A DNA stretch of 58,304 nt from a bacterium (GTDB lineage Bacteria; Chlamydiota; Chlamydiia; Chlamydiales; SM23-39). A model generated the notes under the pieces. That model searched no databases. It saw only the letters and a program-made list of their open reading frames with translations, and was not told where the DNA came from. Of the stretch, positions 8,898-17,719 are shown one piece after another. The position numbers and the translations under genes are program-made. Location of the stretch: contig JAJXVT010000001.1 in the NCBI GenBank assembly GCA_021781995.1, positions 134,171 through 192,474 of the forward strand, given 5' to 3'. Position 1 is the first letter of the stretch. Each line of letters begins with the position of its first letter.

Positions 8898-9021
8898 ATG
8901 GCAAATGACAATAACAATCCTGGCTGACCCAGGCAGCTAAAGTTAAGTTTTTCAATCACAAACGGTCTTGACAAGCGAGAGCAAGTCCTGTATCGGAGGA
9001 GTGAAAAGGGGAGAGATTATC

Positions 9022-9594
9022 ATGTATATCGTGCCATTCATTGTGATTAGTTTGTTTGCAGGGGGGTGCGCTGCCGATAGCGGTCTTGGCACTTTATCTG
9101 AATCTCAACAAAACATTAGTAATTTATCTCGATTAACAGTTGGAATGAGTGAAGATCAGGTTCTTTGTATTATGAAACGCCCGCATTCTCAAGAAACAAT
9201 CGCCATGGAAAGCGAAACATATGACATTTGGTTTTATGTGACAAAACCGACCGTGTTGGGGCAGAGTCAAATGGTCAGTTTAAACCTAACGCCTGTGACT
9301 TTTAAAAACGGTGCATTAGTCGGAATGGGGACAGAATACTATAAAAAAGTATTGAAACAACACAATAACATCCAAACGCCAAAACCGCAGGCTGCACCTC
9401 CCGAAGAAACGAATGAATTACAAAAAGCTCTTCAATCGATTTCTGCTCCGCAACACAAAAGCGCTACATCTATGTCGTCGCCTCCTAAAAAAGCAGACTC
9501 TGAGGACAATGATAAAGAAGATAAGCCTCCCTTAAAAGAAAGCGATGAAGATATGATTCGAAGAGAAAACGATCAAAACTTTGATTTTTGGTAG
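9022..9594 (+). CDS. Lipoprotein with BamE/DUF3192-like domain
   Basis: The ATG at 9022, with GGGGAG upstream, gives 190 residues beginning with a short signal peptide and lipobox (IVISLFAGGC, Cys about residue 14), so it is probably lipid-anchored. Residues about 35-115 contain LTVGMSEDQVLCIMKRP followed by YDIWFYV and VTFKNGALVGMG, the pattern of the BamE (SmpA)/DUF3192 small-domain superfamily. The C-terminal 70 residues are Pro-, Lys- and acid-rich and look disordered. BamE itself belongs to the outer-membrane assembly machine, but that role here is only inference. Confidence 0.75.
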   Translation: MYIVPFIVISLFAGGCAADSGLGTLSESQQNISNLSRLTVGMSEDQVLCIMKRPHSQETIAMESETYDIWFYVTKPTVLGQSQMVSLNLTPVTFKNGALVGMGTEYYKKVLKQHNNIQTPKPQAAPPEETNELQKALQSISAPQHKSATSMSSPPKKADSEDNDKEDKPPLKESDEDMIRRENDQNFDFW

Positions 9595-9620
9595 CGAATT
9601 GAAAATCTGTTAAAAAAAAC

Positions 9621-9646
9621 GACAGAATCTAGTTATTCTAGATGTC
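9621..9646 (+). promoter_or_regulatory. Hairpin in the leader of the kinase gene
   Basis: ATCTAG-TTATT-CTAGAT (9627-9643) forms a six-pair stem, extended by GAC/GTC across a three-base bulge, ending just before the AAGGAG ribosome site of the kinase gene. It could end the lipoprotein transcript or affect initiation; no T run follows. Confidence 0.3.
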
Positions 9647-9660
9647 TAAGGAGAAAATAG

Positions 9661-11100
9661 ATGATAACGGCTATTAGGCTACCCGATTGTAGCTTGCAAA
9701 ATGAAAAACTTATTTTTACTGGGTGGGATGAGCTACGCGATGGAATTTCAATTTTGTCAAATCAGCCGGAATCTGGGGAATACTATCAAATACAATGCAA
9801 TGAACACATCGTCTGGGTCGAAAAATCTGTCATTTTCGAAAAAATGGCAGGGCCTCAATTTTTATCTTTTTGGAAACGTTTAGATTCGTCGCGAGCCCAA
9901 AGAATACGCGAAATGTTAACACCTCTCGTGGAACGTTTAAAAATGGCTGCGCGCGGCATTATGACCCTTCCCGAACTTCAGTTTTATGATATTGCTGCGG
10001 CAGCTCATCGCAGTCTTTCTGGCATTGTTAAACTGTATGTTCCCGATCCAGTATCGATAGATCGCAGAGCGATATTAGTGAGCGCAGTCACAAATGCGTT
10101 TTATCTGTTAGCTACTCGGCATTCTAAAAGAGGAGATTCGTTGATTGCTCGAGGAGATCATATGAAAATTAAACACGTAATTAATTTAACGGCGCTTAAA
10201 AATACGCAGGTCGATCCCAAAGATGCGGTATGTGCTGTCAAAATCGTCAAAATCGAGCTGCAGAATCCCACTATCAATCTCGAAAAGCTTTGGATTGCGT
10301 CTTTGAAAGAAGCCAATCTTTTAAGACAACTATCAAACATAAAGCAAATAGTAGAAGTTCGAGATACAATTACGCATTACAATTATAGAAATGCTAGAAT
10401 GATATTTGGCACTAAAAAACAATACATGATCATGCCTTTATATCCAGAAAACCTGCTTCATTATATTTTAAACAACCCTAACAGCAAGCAAAATTTTTCT
10501 TGTCTAATAGATATCGCACTAGCCCTAAATTATTTACACGATCATAACATCATTCACAGAGACATTAAACCTGAAAACGTTTTTTTGCATAAAAAAGAAG
10601 GCGATTGGCAAAGAGCGGTTTTAGGGGATTTTGGTTTTGCAGGACATTGTCCTTCAGTAGCTAGCGGAACACTTGCTTGTTTGTCTCCCGAACGATGCCG
10701 GTATATATGCGACCGATCTTTTCCTTTTCCATTTACAGAATGGACACGCACTTTAGATTTTGCAGATGATGTATGGGCATTTGGCATTTTAATGTATAGC
10801 GTCTTTGCTCGTACAGATTTTTGGTACAGCGAACATTTAAACCAACTGTTTTCCGAGGTGTCAAGGGTAACGCAACAAACGATCGATCAAAAAATCTTTG
10901 CGAGCTGCGCATCTGTGGTAGTCAAGGAAATGTTGCGCACTACGCTGCGATTATCAGTTCAAGAAAGGCCCAATATGTCGCAAGTGGCTGGTTTGATACG
11001 CAAAGCTGCAATCGCTATACACCCGGATGTAGAATTCCCGGGAATGCAGCAGCTCAATAGCTTATTGGATGATGCGAGCCTAAAAATGATTGCGCTTTAA
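9661..11100 (+). CDS. Eukaryotic-type (Hanks) serine/threonine protein kinase
   Basis: 479 residues with AAGGAG eight bases before the ATG. The kinase domain occupies about residues 160-455: Lys194 in AVKIVK, Glu218 in KEANLL, HRDIKPEN (299-306), DFG (323-325), SPE and DDVWAFGIL. All catalytic residues are present, so activity is expected, although a canonical Gly-rich loop is not obvious. The N-terminal 160 residues are unrecognised and may be a regulatory or substrate domain. No transmembrane segment is seen, unlike PknB/PknD types. Candidate roles are internal signalling or action on host proteins after secretion; the sequence does not decide. Confidence 0.88.
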   Translation: MITAIRLPDCSLQNEKLIFTGWDELRDGISILSNQPESGEYYQIQCNEHIVWVEKSVIFEKMAGPQFLSFWKRLDSSRAQRIREMLTPLVERLKMAARGIMTLPELQFYDIAAAAHRSLSGIVKLYVPDPVSIDRRAILVSAVTNAFYLLATRHSKRGDSLIARGDHMKIKHVINLTALKNTQVDPKDAVCAVKIVKIELQNPTINLEKLWIASLKEANLLRQLSNIKQIVEVRDTITHYNYRNARMIFGTKKQYMIMPLYPENLLHYILNNPNSKQNFSCLIDIALALNYLHDHNIIHRDIKPENVFLHKKEGDWQRAVLGDFGFAGHCPSVASGTLACLSPERCRYICDRSFPFPFTEWTRTLDFADDVWAFGILMYSVFARTDFWYSEHLNQLFSEVSRVTQQTIDQKIFASCASVVVKEMLRTTLRLSVQERPNMSQVAGLIRKAAIAIHPDVEFPGMQQLNSLLDDASLKMIAL

Positions 11101-11133
11101 GGGTAATCGGGAAATGAACCCATCTTTACCCTT
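11099..11133 (+). terminator. Candidate terminator after the kinase gene
   Basis: AAGGGTAA, overlapping the kinase stop, pairs perfectly with TTACCCTT (11126-11133), with an inner GGG/CCC pair. The structure lies between convergent genes. The following bases are GC-rich rather than a T run. The remaining 11134-11268 holds nothing I can identify. Confidence 0.4.
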
Positions 11134-11268
11134 GGGCCTGGCGCTTATAAACGTCTGATAATACATGTTATGTTAGATTCCAAGACCAGGATCTGGATAT
11201 CAATAAACTGGCGTAACCTGCTTTATTTGTTTACTTGAAGAAAACTGAGCTCACCCAAACAGTACTCA

Positions 11269-11580
11269 TCAAACGAACTCGTCTTCTGACCATTCGGATT
11301 CAACCATTTCCCAACCGGTTGGCGGCGACCGACGGACAGGACCTGGAAAGAAAGCTACAGTTTCTGCGGCGGCAGCAACATCACGAATTGAGCTAGCGCC
11401 CGATGCCGAAGACTGTATAGGCCCAAATCGCTTACCAGCATCGATTTTCTCTGATCGATTAGCCGGATTAGAAAAGATCTGCTGCACAGTCCGCCCTATT
11501 CTAGAACACCATGTTTCAACTTGGCGGCATGGACTTAGACGTGGAAAACAAGATTGGGAATTAACTGTAGGTGTGCTCAT
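11269..11580 (-). CDS. Hypothetical protein, 103 residues, acidic C-terminus
   Basis: ATG preceded by GGAG at seven bases. The product begins MSTPTVNSQ, is rich in Ser, Pro and Ala, and ends with GWEMVESEWSEDEFV, a strongly acidic tail. No domain, signal peptide or membrane segment is recognised. Low complexity and a disordered look are typical of small lineage-specific chlamydial proteins, some of which are secreted; no direct evidence for that here. Confidence 0.6.
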   Translation of the reverse strand: MSTPTVNSQSCFPRLSPCRQVETWCSRIGRTVQQIFSNPANRSEKIDAGKRFGPIQSSASGASSIRDVAAAAETVAFFPGPVRRSPPTGWEMVESEWSEDEFV

Positions 11581-11672
11581 TGTTTTTCTCCATGAGGTAG
11601 TTTGGGCGCATTATGATTGCTGATCGAAAATATTTCCAACTTTTCTTCTTTCTGTCAATCGCTTATGATATG

Positions 11673-11686
11673 CGATCTATAGATCG
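11673..11686. promoter_or_regulatory. 14-bp perfect palindrome between divergent genes
   Basis: CGATCTATAGATCG lies in the divergent spacer between the small minus-strand gene (start 11580) and the amino acid permease (start 11740). Its placement suits an operator controlling either gene, but no regulator is known to match. Confidence 0.35.
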
Positions 11687-11739
11687 GTTGCCCGCAAGCC
11701 GTTTTAGGGATTGTCGAATAAATATTTTATTTTAACGAC

Positions 11740-12999
11740 ATGAACCAATTGAAAACGAGAGATTTATTGCGGCTTAACAATATAAGTGATGCGAGTATTA
11801 TGAGAATCATTCATTCCCTTGGGCATGTAGTTGGGGGCACTTTGTTAGTTGCTGGGACGACAATTGGAGTTGGCATGTTAGCATTGCCTATTGCAACAGG
11901 CCCCGCTGGCTTTATCCCTTCTTTAGCGATCTATTTTATATGCTGGCTTTTTATGCTATGCACCGGTCTTCTGCTCATGGAAATAAACTTGTCTATGCCA
12001 AGAGCAACTGGATTTATTTCTATGGCCGAAAAGGTTTTAGGAACCCCAGGGCGTATTTTATTTTGGGTTGTATATCTATTCTTATTTTTGACCGTTATGG
12101 TGGCGCACGTCGCCGGCGGTGGCGGAGTTTTGCATCAAATTCCCAACTGGCCTCTCCCCGCCTGGGCCTCGGCCTTGTTCTATACAACTGTTTTTGCTCC
12201 CGTGGTCTACGTTGGCGCTAAAATGGTCGACAGATTGAATTTATTCCTCATTTCCGGGGTTGCTTTATTCTACTTAGGTTTTGTCGGAGTATCCATTTCC
12301 TCTGTCCAAGCCCCTCTCCTCGCCCACACTGATTGGACTAGAGCCTGGCTTGCGCTCCCTATTTTATTTACAGCATTTACTTACCAAGTCATTATTCCGA
12401 CCTTAGTTACCTACCTCGATCGCGATGTTCGCAAGATCCGTTTAGCGATTATTTTTGGTTCGTTAATCCCTTTGATAGTTTACTTAGTCTGGGAATTTGT
12501 CATTCTCGGGATTGTTCCGGCCGACGGTCCTTATGGAATCACCGAAACTGCTAGATTGGGTTTGAATGCTGTAGCTCCGCTCAAACATTTTGTCGATAGC
12601 AATTGGATTTTAGTGTTTAGCAATTGGTTTGCTTTTTTTGCCCTAACCACTTCATTTATTCCTTTAGCACTCTCATTTTTTGATTTTCTAGCAGATGGTT
12701 TTAAATGGAAAAAAACTGGCATACATCGTTTTTGGCTGTGCATCTTGGTATTTGGAGTCCCTTCAGTCATCGCCCTTTTATATCCTCACATTTTTTTAGT
12801 AGCGCTGGGGTATGCGGGTGGAATTAGCTGCGCCCTGCTCTTCGGTTTGATGCCGCCAGTCATGGCTTGGGTTGGGCGTTACGTTCATAAATATCCTCGA
12901 GAAACAAGGCAGCTTCCTGGAGGAAAACCCCTTTTGATTGTACTTATGATTTTCGCTCTATTAATTTTATCTGGTGAAATCATTCAACAGTTCCTGTAA
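11740..12999 (+). CDS. tyrP: Aromatic amino acid permease (HAAAP family, TyrP-like)
   Basis: 419-residue inner-membrane transporter with about eleven hydrophobic helices. The first helix carries GGTLLVAGTTIGVGMLALPIA, the hallmark of the hydroxy/aromatic amino acid permease family (TyrP, Mtr, TnaB); GPAGFIPS and MPRATGFISM follow. Import of tyrosine or tryptophan is expected. The annotated ATG has no ribosome site; an internal ATG at 11800 (MRIIHSLGHVVGG) is a good alternative. Chlamydiae commonly keep one or more tyrP copies. Confidence 0.88.
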   Translation: MNQLKTRDLLRLNNISDASIMRIIHSLGHVVGGTLLVAGTTIGVGMLALPIATGPAGFIPSLAIYFICWLFMLCTGLLLMEINLSMPRATGFISMAEKVLGTPGRILFWVVYLFLFLTVMVAHVAGGGGVLHQIPNWPLPAWASALFYTTVFAPVVYVGAKMVDRLNLFLISGVALFYLGFVGVSISSVQAPLLAHTDWTRAWLALPILFTAFTYQVIIPTLVTYLDRDVRKIRLAIIFGSLIPLIVYLVWEFVILGIVPADGPYGITETARLGLNAVAPLKHFVDSNWILVFSNWFAFFALTTSFIPLALSFFDFLADGFKWKKTGIHRFWLCILVFGVPSVIALLYPHIFLVALGYAGGISCALLFGLMPPVMAWVGRYVHKYPRETRQLPGGKPLLIVLMIFALLILSGEIIQQFL

Positions 13000-13009
13000 T
13001 GAACTAAGT

Positions 13010-13303
13010 ATGGCCGAGCATTCAGACTTACCCGATTTTTTCACCTCAAAAGAATATGCAGTAGAAAATCTCGAGATGCTGCGCAAAGCCATACTAAGTT
13101 GTCTCAACGCTGGATTGACCGGTCCTGAAGACAGTTTTTATAATCAATGTCTTTCTCTGATGGATGACGCTAGGATTGTGGAGAATTGGGACGAGATGGA
13201 GGACCTTGTTACGCGAGCCAAACTCCTGGAATCTGATATCTCTACTTGGTTAGCTATTTATGGACAAACAACAATTTCGTTAGTTTGGCCTCAAAAAAGC
13301 TAA
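13010..13303 (+). CDS. Conserved-looking hypothetical protein, 97 residues
   Basis: Starts ten bases after the permease stop (or at a GTG at 12974 overlapping it). The product, MAEHSDLPDFFTSKEYAVE onward, is acidic and helical with paired Trp and no membrane segment. I do not know a family. Close spacing after tyrP suggests a shared transcript. Confidence 0.6.
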   Translation: MAEHSDLPDFFTSKEYAVENLEMLRKAILSCLNAGLTGPEDSFYNQCLSLMDDARIVENWDEMEDLVTRAKLLESDISTWLAIYGQTTISLVWPQKS

Positions 13304-13316
13304 CCGGCTTTGGAAA

Positions 13317-13377
13317 TGACAAAGTGTATTCGCAATTTGTCACCCCCCCCCTACTCTACTCGTTTTTTTAAAAAACG
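13317..13377. terminator. Convergent terminator region with C9 tract
   Basis: TGACAAA (13317-13323) pairs with TTTGTCA (13336-13342), followed by nine C (13343-13351) and then CG-T7-A6-CG (13361-13377), a palindromic T/A block at the end of rodZ. The position between two convergent genes fits bidirectional termination. The C9 run may be prone to length change. Confidence 0.45.
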
Positions 13378-13775
13378 CCGACTGCTTTAGCAAAAAACCA
13401 GGCGCATAATAACACTAAAACGCCAGCTGACCCCCATAGAAAATTGGGCACCCAGCGAACTCCGCCGCTTGGATTGCCGCGCATTTCCAGAGTCCCTATC
13501 CCATATGCAAAATCTTGTTTTTCAGGAGTCAAACGAAATGCTTCGGGGTATTCTTTTGTCAATCTATCGGTATCAAAACCTAAAAAATGCGCATATTGAC
13601 GTATAAATCCAAGGGCATATACGGTAGATAAAAAATGTGCAACTCGATCTTCTTCTATCGCCTGCAAATACACCATTCGAATCGAGGTCGCGTTCTCCAC
13701 TTCTTTCAAGGTTAAATTCATCTCTTCGCGTTTATTTCGGAGCAGCTCTCCCATTTTCTTTGCTGAATCAGTCAT
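13368..13775 (-). CDS. rodZ: RodZ-like cytoskeletal protein (short form)
   Basis: 135 residues: an N-terminal Cro/C1-type helix-turn-helix (GELLRNKREEMNLTLKEVENATSIRMVYLQAIE) that in RodZ binds the actin-like MreB rather than DNA, then a basic linker and one C-terminal transmembrane helix (FLWGSAGVLVLLCAWFFA). The periplasmic domain of E. coli RodZ is missing, as in chlamydial RodZ. MreB-RodZ directs septal peptidoglycan synthesis in chlamydiae. GGAGG precedes the ATG. It is divergent from rnhC, the same neighbours as in Chlamydia (from memory, CT008/CT009). Confidence 0.88.
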   Translation of the reverse strand: MTDSAKKMGELLRNKREEMNLTLKEVENATSIRMVYLQAIEEDRVAHFLSTVYALGFIRQYAHFLGFDTDRLTKEYPEAFRLTPEKQDFAYGIGTLEMRGNPSGGVRWVPNFLWGSAGVLVLLCAWFFAKAVGVF

Positions 13776-13820
13776 GTGTCCTCCAGATTTGTTTGCATGA
13801 TATCAAGTCAGACAATTAAT

Positions 13821-14723
13821 ATGTACTGCATGAAGCGCCCGGCATGTTTTTCAACGACAATCGATCTGTCTTTGGCAGAAAAGCTCAAAACCGATTTGCA
13901 AGAGCAAGGATTTGCTCTGTCCACTCCCCCTTACACGATTTTTTCCGCTGTTAAAAAAGGCGTCAGTTGCACGCTGTATGAATCGGGAAAACTAACTGTG
14001 CAAGGCAAAGAGATGCAACCATTTATCGAGTTTTATCTCGAGCCTGAAATTTTACACGAACTCAAATTCTCTCATCCAGCCGCTACCGCCGATCTCACGC
14101 CGCACATCGGGATGGATGAGGCGGGAAAAGGAGATTATTTTGGTCCTCTATGTATCGCAGCGCTTTACGCAGATTCGGAGGGGATTCAAAAGCTCATCGA
14201 ATGGGGAGTGCGCGATAGCAAGCGTTTTGAAGATGAGACAATTTTAAAATTAGCAAAAAAAATCAGACAATCTTTTATGTATACTGTCATCCGACTCTTT
14301 CCAGCAAAGTACAATGAGTTGTATGCAAAATTTCGAAACTTAAACCGCCTTTTGGGTTGGGCGCACGCGGCTGCTCTAAGCGATGTCAGTCAAAAAAGCG
14401 GATGCAAGAAAGCAATTTTAGATCAATTTGCCGATCAAAGCGTCGTAAATAACCAGATGCAAATAAAAAAAATTGAAATTGATCTCGAGCAAAGAGTCCG
14501 CGGTGAAGAAGATATTGTTGTCGCCGGGGCGTCTATTTTAGCTCGTGCAGCATTTCTTGATGGTATGCAAGAGTTGAGTGAAGCTCATGGAGCAAAACTG
14601 CCCAAAGGCGCATCATCCATCGTAAAAAAAACGGCATTGACACTCGTAGCGAAGCACGGCGCAGACATTTTACCCAAAATTGCAAAAATCCATTTTAAGA
14701 CGACGAAGGAAATCCTCGAATGA
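13821..14723 (+). CDS. rnhC: Ribonuclease HIII
   Basis: Cleaves RNA in RNA-DNA hybrids. The N-terminal substrate-binding domain (LKTDLQEQGFALSTPPYTIF) is followed by the catalytic MDEAGKGDYFGPL with the acidic pair, VRDSKRFED and LDQFADQ, typical of RNase HIII rather than HII. The frame is open back to a GTG at 13776, but family alignment favours ATG 13821 or ATG 13830 (MKRPACF). It overlaps recN by four bases (ATGA). Chlamydiae use this enzyme for replication primer and ribonucleotide removal. Confidence 0.92.
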   Translation: MYCMKRPACFSTTIDLSLAEKLKTDLQEQGFALSTPPYTIFSAVKKGVSCTLYESGKLTVQGKEMQPFIEFYLEPEILHELKFSHPAATADLTPHIGMDEAGKGDYFGPLCIAALYADSEGIQKLIEWGVRDSKRFEDETILKLAKKIRQSFMYTVIRLFPAKYNELYAKFRNLNRLLGWAHAAALSDVSQKSGCKKAILDQFADQSVVNNQMQIKKIEIDLEQRVRGEEDIVVAGASILARAAFLDGMQELSEAHGAKLPKGASSIVKKTALTLVAKHGADILPKIAKIHFKTTKEILE

Positions 14724-16339
14724 TCGAATTTCTCAAAATCGAGAATTTGATTCTCATTGAAAAAGCTGAAATAACTTTCGGCCCGCACCTCAATATTTTA
14801 ACGGGAGAAACTGGTGCGGGAAAATCTGCAGTTCTGTCCGCTATTCACTTGATTTTAGGAGAAAGGGCCGACTTGCAGCTCATTCGAAATGGCGCAGATT
14901 TCGCAGTCGTTGAAGCTCGCGTTAAAATCGCGCATCGCAATTCCGCTATTCCACTCCCCTCGCCCTCTGAATCCATTCTAGTTCGAAGAGAATTGTACCG
15001 TTCCGGTCGCAATAGAATCTTTGTGGAGGATCAACTCGTCTCGTTGCAAGAGCTTAAGAGTATCATAGGCCGTTCCATTGAACTAGTAGATCAAAGCTCT
15101 GCCCATTTTCTATCTGATGAAGGGGTGCAAAGACAATTACTCGACCTCTACGCCAGCTCTCCAGATTTTACCCCGCATTTTGAACGTCAAATAGAAGCTG
15201 AAAGCAAACTCAGTCAATTGTTAATAAAACAAAAAACTGGTTTAGAACGTCAAAAAGCAATCGAAGAAGACTTAAAAATTCTTGAAGAAATAGATTATAA
15301 AGATGGCGAAGAAGAAATCCTTGCAGCTGATCATGCCTTGTTGACGCATGCGCAAGATCTTGTGGAAAAAATTAGTGAAGTAGTCTTTTTGTTATCTGAA
15401 GGATCTCAACCCATTTTGCCATTATTAAAAAGGAAGATTTATCAATTCGAAAACCTTTTAGACATCGCGCCTCAATTGCGAGAAGCAGTCGGGCTGTTGA
15501 AAAATGGTACCCTAGAGCTAGAGGAAGCAGCTTGCGGTCTCGTGGCGCAGGCAGATTGTTTAGACACTGACCCCCATCGCCTATCTTATATTGAAGAACG
15601 AATCGGTCAAATTGAAAGCTTAAAACGAAGATTTGGCGCGGCATTTATAGAAAAGAAAAAACAATTGCAAGATGAACTCGATGGCATCGTCCATTTAGAC
15701 GAAGATATAGATACAGTCAGAAATCTTTTAAAAAAGATTCAATCTGAAAATCACCTTTTCTTGCATGAACTTACTCAAATGCGCAAATCTGCGGCGGAAC
15801 ACTTGACCAAAGAAGTCAGTAAAGAATTGCAAAGTTTGAACTTAGGGCATGGTCATTTTGTAATTACGGTTCAACCGAAGCTTATTTGCTCTCACGGCAG
15901 CGATGCAATCCACTTTTTATTTACTGCTAACCCCGGATCGCCCCTTTCATCTTTATCTGAAGTAAGCGGCGGAGAGTTGTCGCGACTTTTATTCGCGATT
16001 AAAACAGCTCTAGCAAGTCGAGATCAAAGCTCATGCCTGATTTTTGATGAAATTGACAGTAACGTCGGAGGAGAAACCGCGGCTCTTCTCGGAGCTAAAT
16101 TAGAAAAAATGTCATCTGTGCGACAGCTCATTTGCGTTACACACTTTGTTCAAGTTGCTAAGCGTGCAAAAAATCATTATCTGGTTGCCAAAAGCACCCA
16201 TTCCTCTGGAGCAATCACTACGGTTACGCAGCTCAATTCTAACAATCGTCAAAATGAATTCGACCGTATGATAGGAAATTTTTCTATCAGAAAATCAGAA
16301 GCTCATATAGAATCCGAATTTGGCTTGGGTTGTTCATGA
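14720..16339 (+). CDS. recN: DNA repair protein RecN (SMC-like ATPase)
   Basis: 539 residues, near the usual 550. Walker A GETGAGKS at residues about 29-36, long central coiled coil (about 150-370), ABC signature EVSGGELSRLL and Walker B CLIFDEIDSNVGGETA at the C-terminal end. RecN joins broken DNA ends in recombinational repair. ATGA overlaps with rnhC upstream and with the outer membrane gene downstream indicate translational coupling. Confidence 0.93.
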   Translation: MIEFLKIENLILIEKAEITFGPHLNILTGETGAGKSAVLSAIHLILGERADLQLIRNGADFAVVEARVKIAHRNSAIPLPSPSESILVRRELYRSGRNRIFVEDQLVSLQELKSIIGRSIELVDQSSAHFLSDEGVQRQLLDLYASSPDFTPHFERQIEAESKLSQLLIKQKTGLERQKAIEEDLKILEEIDYKDGEEEILAADHALLTHAQDLVEKISEVVFLLSEGSQPILPLLKRKIYQFENLLDIAPQLREAVGLLKNGTLELEEAACGLVAQADCLDTDPHRLSYIEERIGQIESLKRRFGAAFIEKKKQLQDELDGIVHLDEDIDTVRNLLKKIQSENHLFLHELTQMRKSAAEHLTKEVSKELQSLNLGHGHFVITVQPKLICSHGSDAIHFLFTANPGSPLSSLSEVSGGELSRLLFAIKTALASRDQSSCLIFDEIDSNVGGETAALLGAKLEKMSSVRQLICVTHFVQVAKRAKNHYLVAKSTHSSGAITTVTQLNSNNRQNEFDRMIGNFSIRKSEAHIESEFGLGCS

Positions 16340-17226
16340 AACGCTTGTTAATTCCTTTATTAGCTGCTTCCTCAATTTTCGCGGAAGAGCCTACAAAAGA
16401 AGAACATTCATACTCCCTTTGGGATTACCATCCGATACACATTGGCGGAAATTTTTTACAAATCGGACCAGCAAGCGTGTCTGACGTTCCGCAAGATGGC
16501 CATGTCACTTATCAAAAAGCTAATGCATTTTTATATATGCTCTTGCCCATCAGTCAAACGTCTTATTTCTTTCCTCGTGTTGAATGGAATACATTTGAAT
16601 TCAATTGGAATAACAATCCAAAATTCAACCAAAGTCGTTATTATTACGCTCAATTCGCCCTAACATTTTATTCCACTGCCATAGAAAAGTGGCGTTGGAT
16701 CTTGCGTACAAATTATAATCTAGATCTAGACCACTTCAACGATCCTCATGATTATGGTCTTTTTGAAGCGTTGATTTGGGGCGCGTATCAAATGCATCGA
16801 AAATGGCATTACCATATAGGAGCTTTTGGCTATACGGGCATGGAAGGCCGTCAGGTGTACCCTGTTTTAGGATTTGACTTTTCTCCCAATAAAACGTGGA
16901 CGTTATTGCTTGTCTTCCCGCTCGAATACTCCCTGCAATATAAATTAGGCGATCACTGGACCTTTTCTTTAAAAGGACGTCCATTAAAAGAAAGATTCAG
17001 AACCGGCAAGGATGAGCCGCAACCAAAATCCGTCTTTTCTTATAGCTCAATGGGCGCTGAACTCAACATTCGCTATGAATTATTTATGCGTTTGCAGGCA
17101 GAAATTTTTGGCGGATGCAATTTTGGCGGCACTTTTTACATCAAGGATGCCCATAACCACAACCCAATCTACGCAGACGTTGGAACAGCTCCGTACGGAG
17201 GGGCAAATCTAGATTTTGCCTTTTAA
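16336..17226 (+). CDS. Putative outer-membrane beta-barrel protein
   Basis: Start ATG at 16336 overlaps the recN stop (ATGA). A signal peptide, MKRLLIPLLAASSIFA, precedes EEPTKEEHSYSLWDYHPIH. The mature 280 residues show alternating aromatic/polar strands (YYYAQFALTFYS, WTLLLVFPLEYSLQYKLG, FSLKGRPL) and end in LDFAF with terminal Phe, the usual signal for the BAM machinery. I believe it falls near the DUF6268 barrels, but this needs a profile search. Specific function unknown. Confidence 0.8.
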   Translation: MKRLLIPLLAASSIFAEEPTKEEHSYSLWDYHPIHIGGNFLQIGPASVSDVPQDGHVTYQKANAFLYMLLPISQTSYFFPRVEWNTFEFNWNNNPKFNQSRYYYAQFALTFYSTAIEKWRWILRTNYNLDLDHFNDPHDYGLFEALIWGAYQMHRKWHYHIGAFGYTGMEGRQVYPVLGFDFSPNKTWTLLLVFPLEYSLQYKLGDHWTFSLKGRPLKERFRTGKDEPQPKSVFSYSSMGAELNIRYELFMRLQAEIFGGCNFGGTFYIKDAHNHNPIYADVGTAPYGGANLDFAF

Positions 17227-17256
17227 AGAACGTTTTGCCAATAGGAACTGTCTATC

Positions 17257-17589
17257 TTAGAACTTCCGAATGGCCGCAGTGCCGATGCTCACACTAGCAG
17301 TGATGGGGTAGGTGGCAAAGCTGACAGTCACGCCCATAGTGGAAAAGCCTCCCACATGCAATGAGCATTTTATTTTTCCAAACACAACTTTCTCTACACA
17401 ACGAGCGAAAGTCCAGCGGTTTTCCGCTCCAGTATAATTCCCAAGCCATCGACTGTTATTATGCCGATTGATAGCAAATATGACGGCAGCCACATCTACT
17501 GCATGAGCCATACCGAAATAGTTCGCCGACCTGAGTAGTTCTCTTTGTTCTCTGTCTAAATGCGCCCTTCCTATGACTTCTTTTCTCAT
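17257..17589 (-). CDS. Hypothetical protein, 110 residues
   Basis: ATG start without a visible ribosome site. The middle (NYFGMAHAVDVAAVIFAINRHNNSRWLG) and the end (GVTVSFATYPITASVSIGTAAIRKF) are moderately hydrophobic; no known domain. A six-pair hairpin CCACCA-TCTG-TGGTGG (17603-17618) lies 13 bases upstream of the start. Convergent with the outer membrane gene. Existence is likely but not certain. Confidence 0.45.
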   Translation of the reverse strand: MRKEVIGRAHLDREQRELLRSANYFGMAHAVDVAAVIFAINRHNNSRWLGNYTGAENRWTFARCVEKVVFGKIKCSLHVGGFSTMGVTVSFATYPITASVSIGTAAIRKF

Positions 17590-17719
17590 AACGGCGTAAT
17601 ATCCACCATCTGTGGTGGTATTTCTATGTCAAATATGCAAATTATATACAACATTCAATTTAAACTAGAAAATCACAAAACTGCCTGTTATTTCTTTACT
17701 CTCTAAATCATAAAAAGAC

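Noticed and set aside
8752..8940. 62-codon plus-strand frame after the 459-residue gene
   Set aside because: No ribosome site, overlaps the preceding gene's end in another frame, and the residue composition is not protein-like.
8778..9021. Possible tRNA or small RNA in the gap
   Set aside because: No cloverleaf arms, T-loop GTTCRA or CCA-like acceptor pairing found; only short isolated hairpins.
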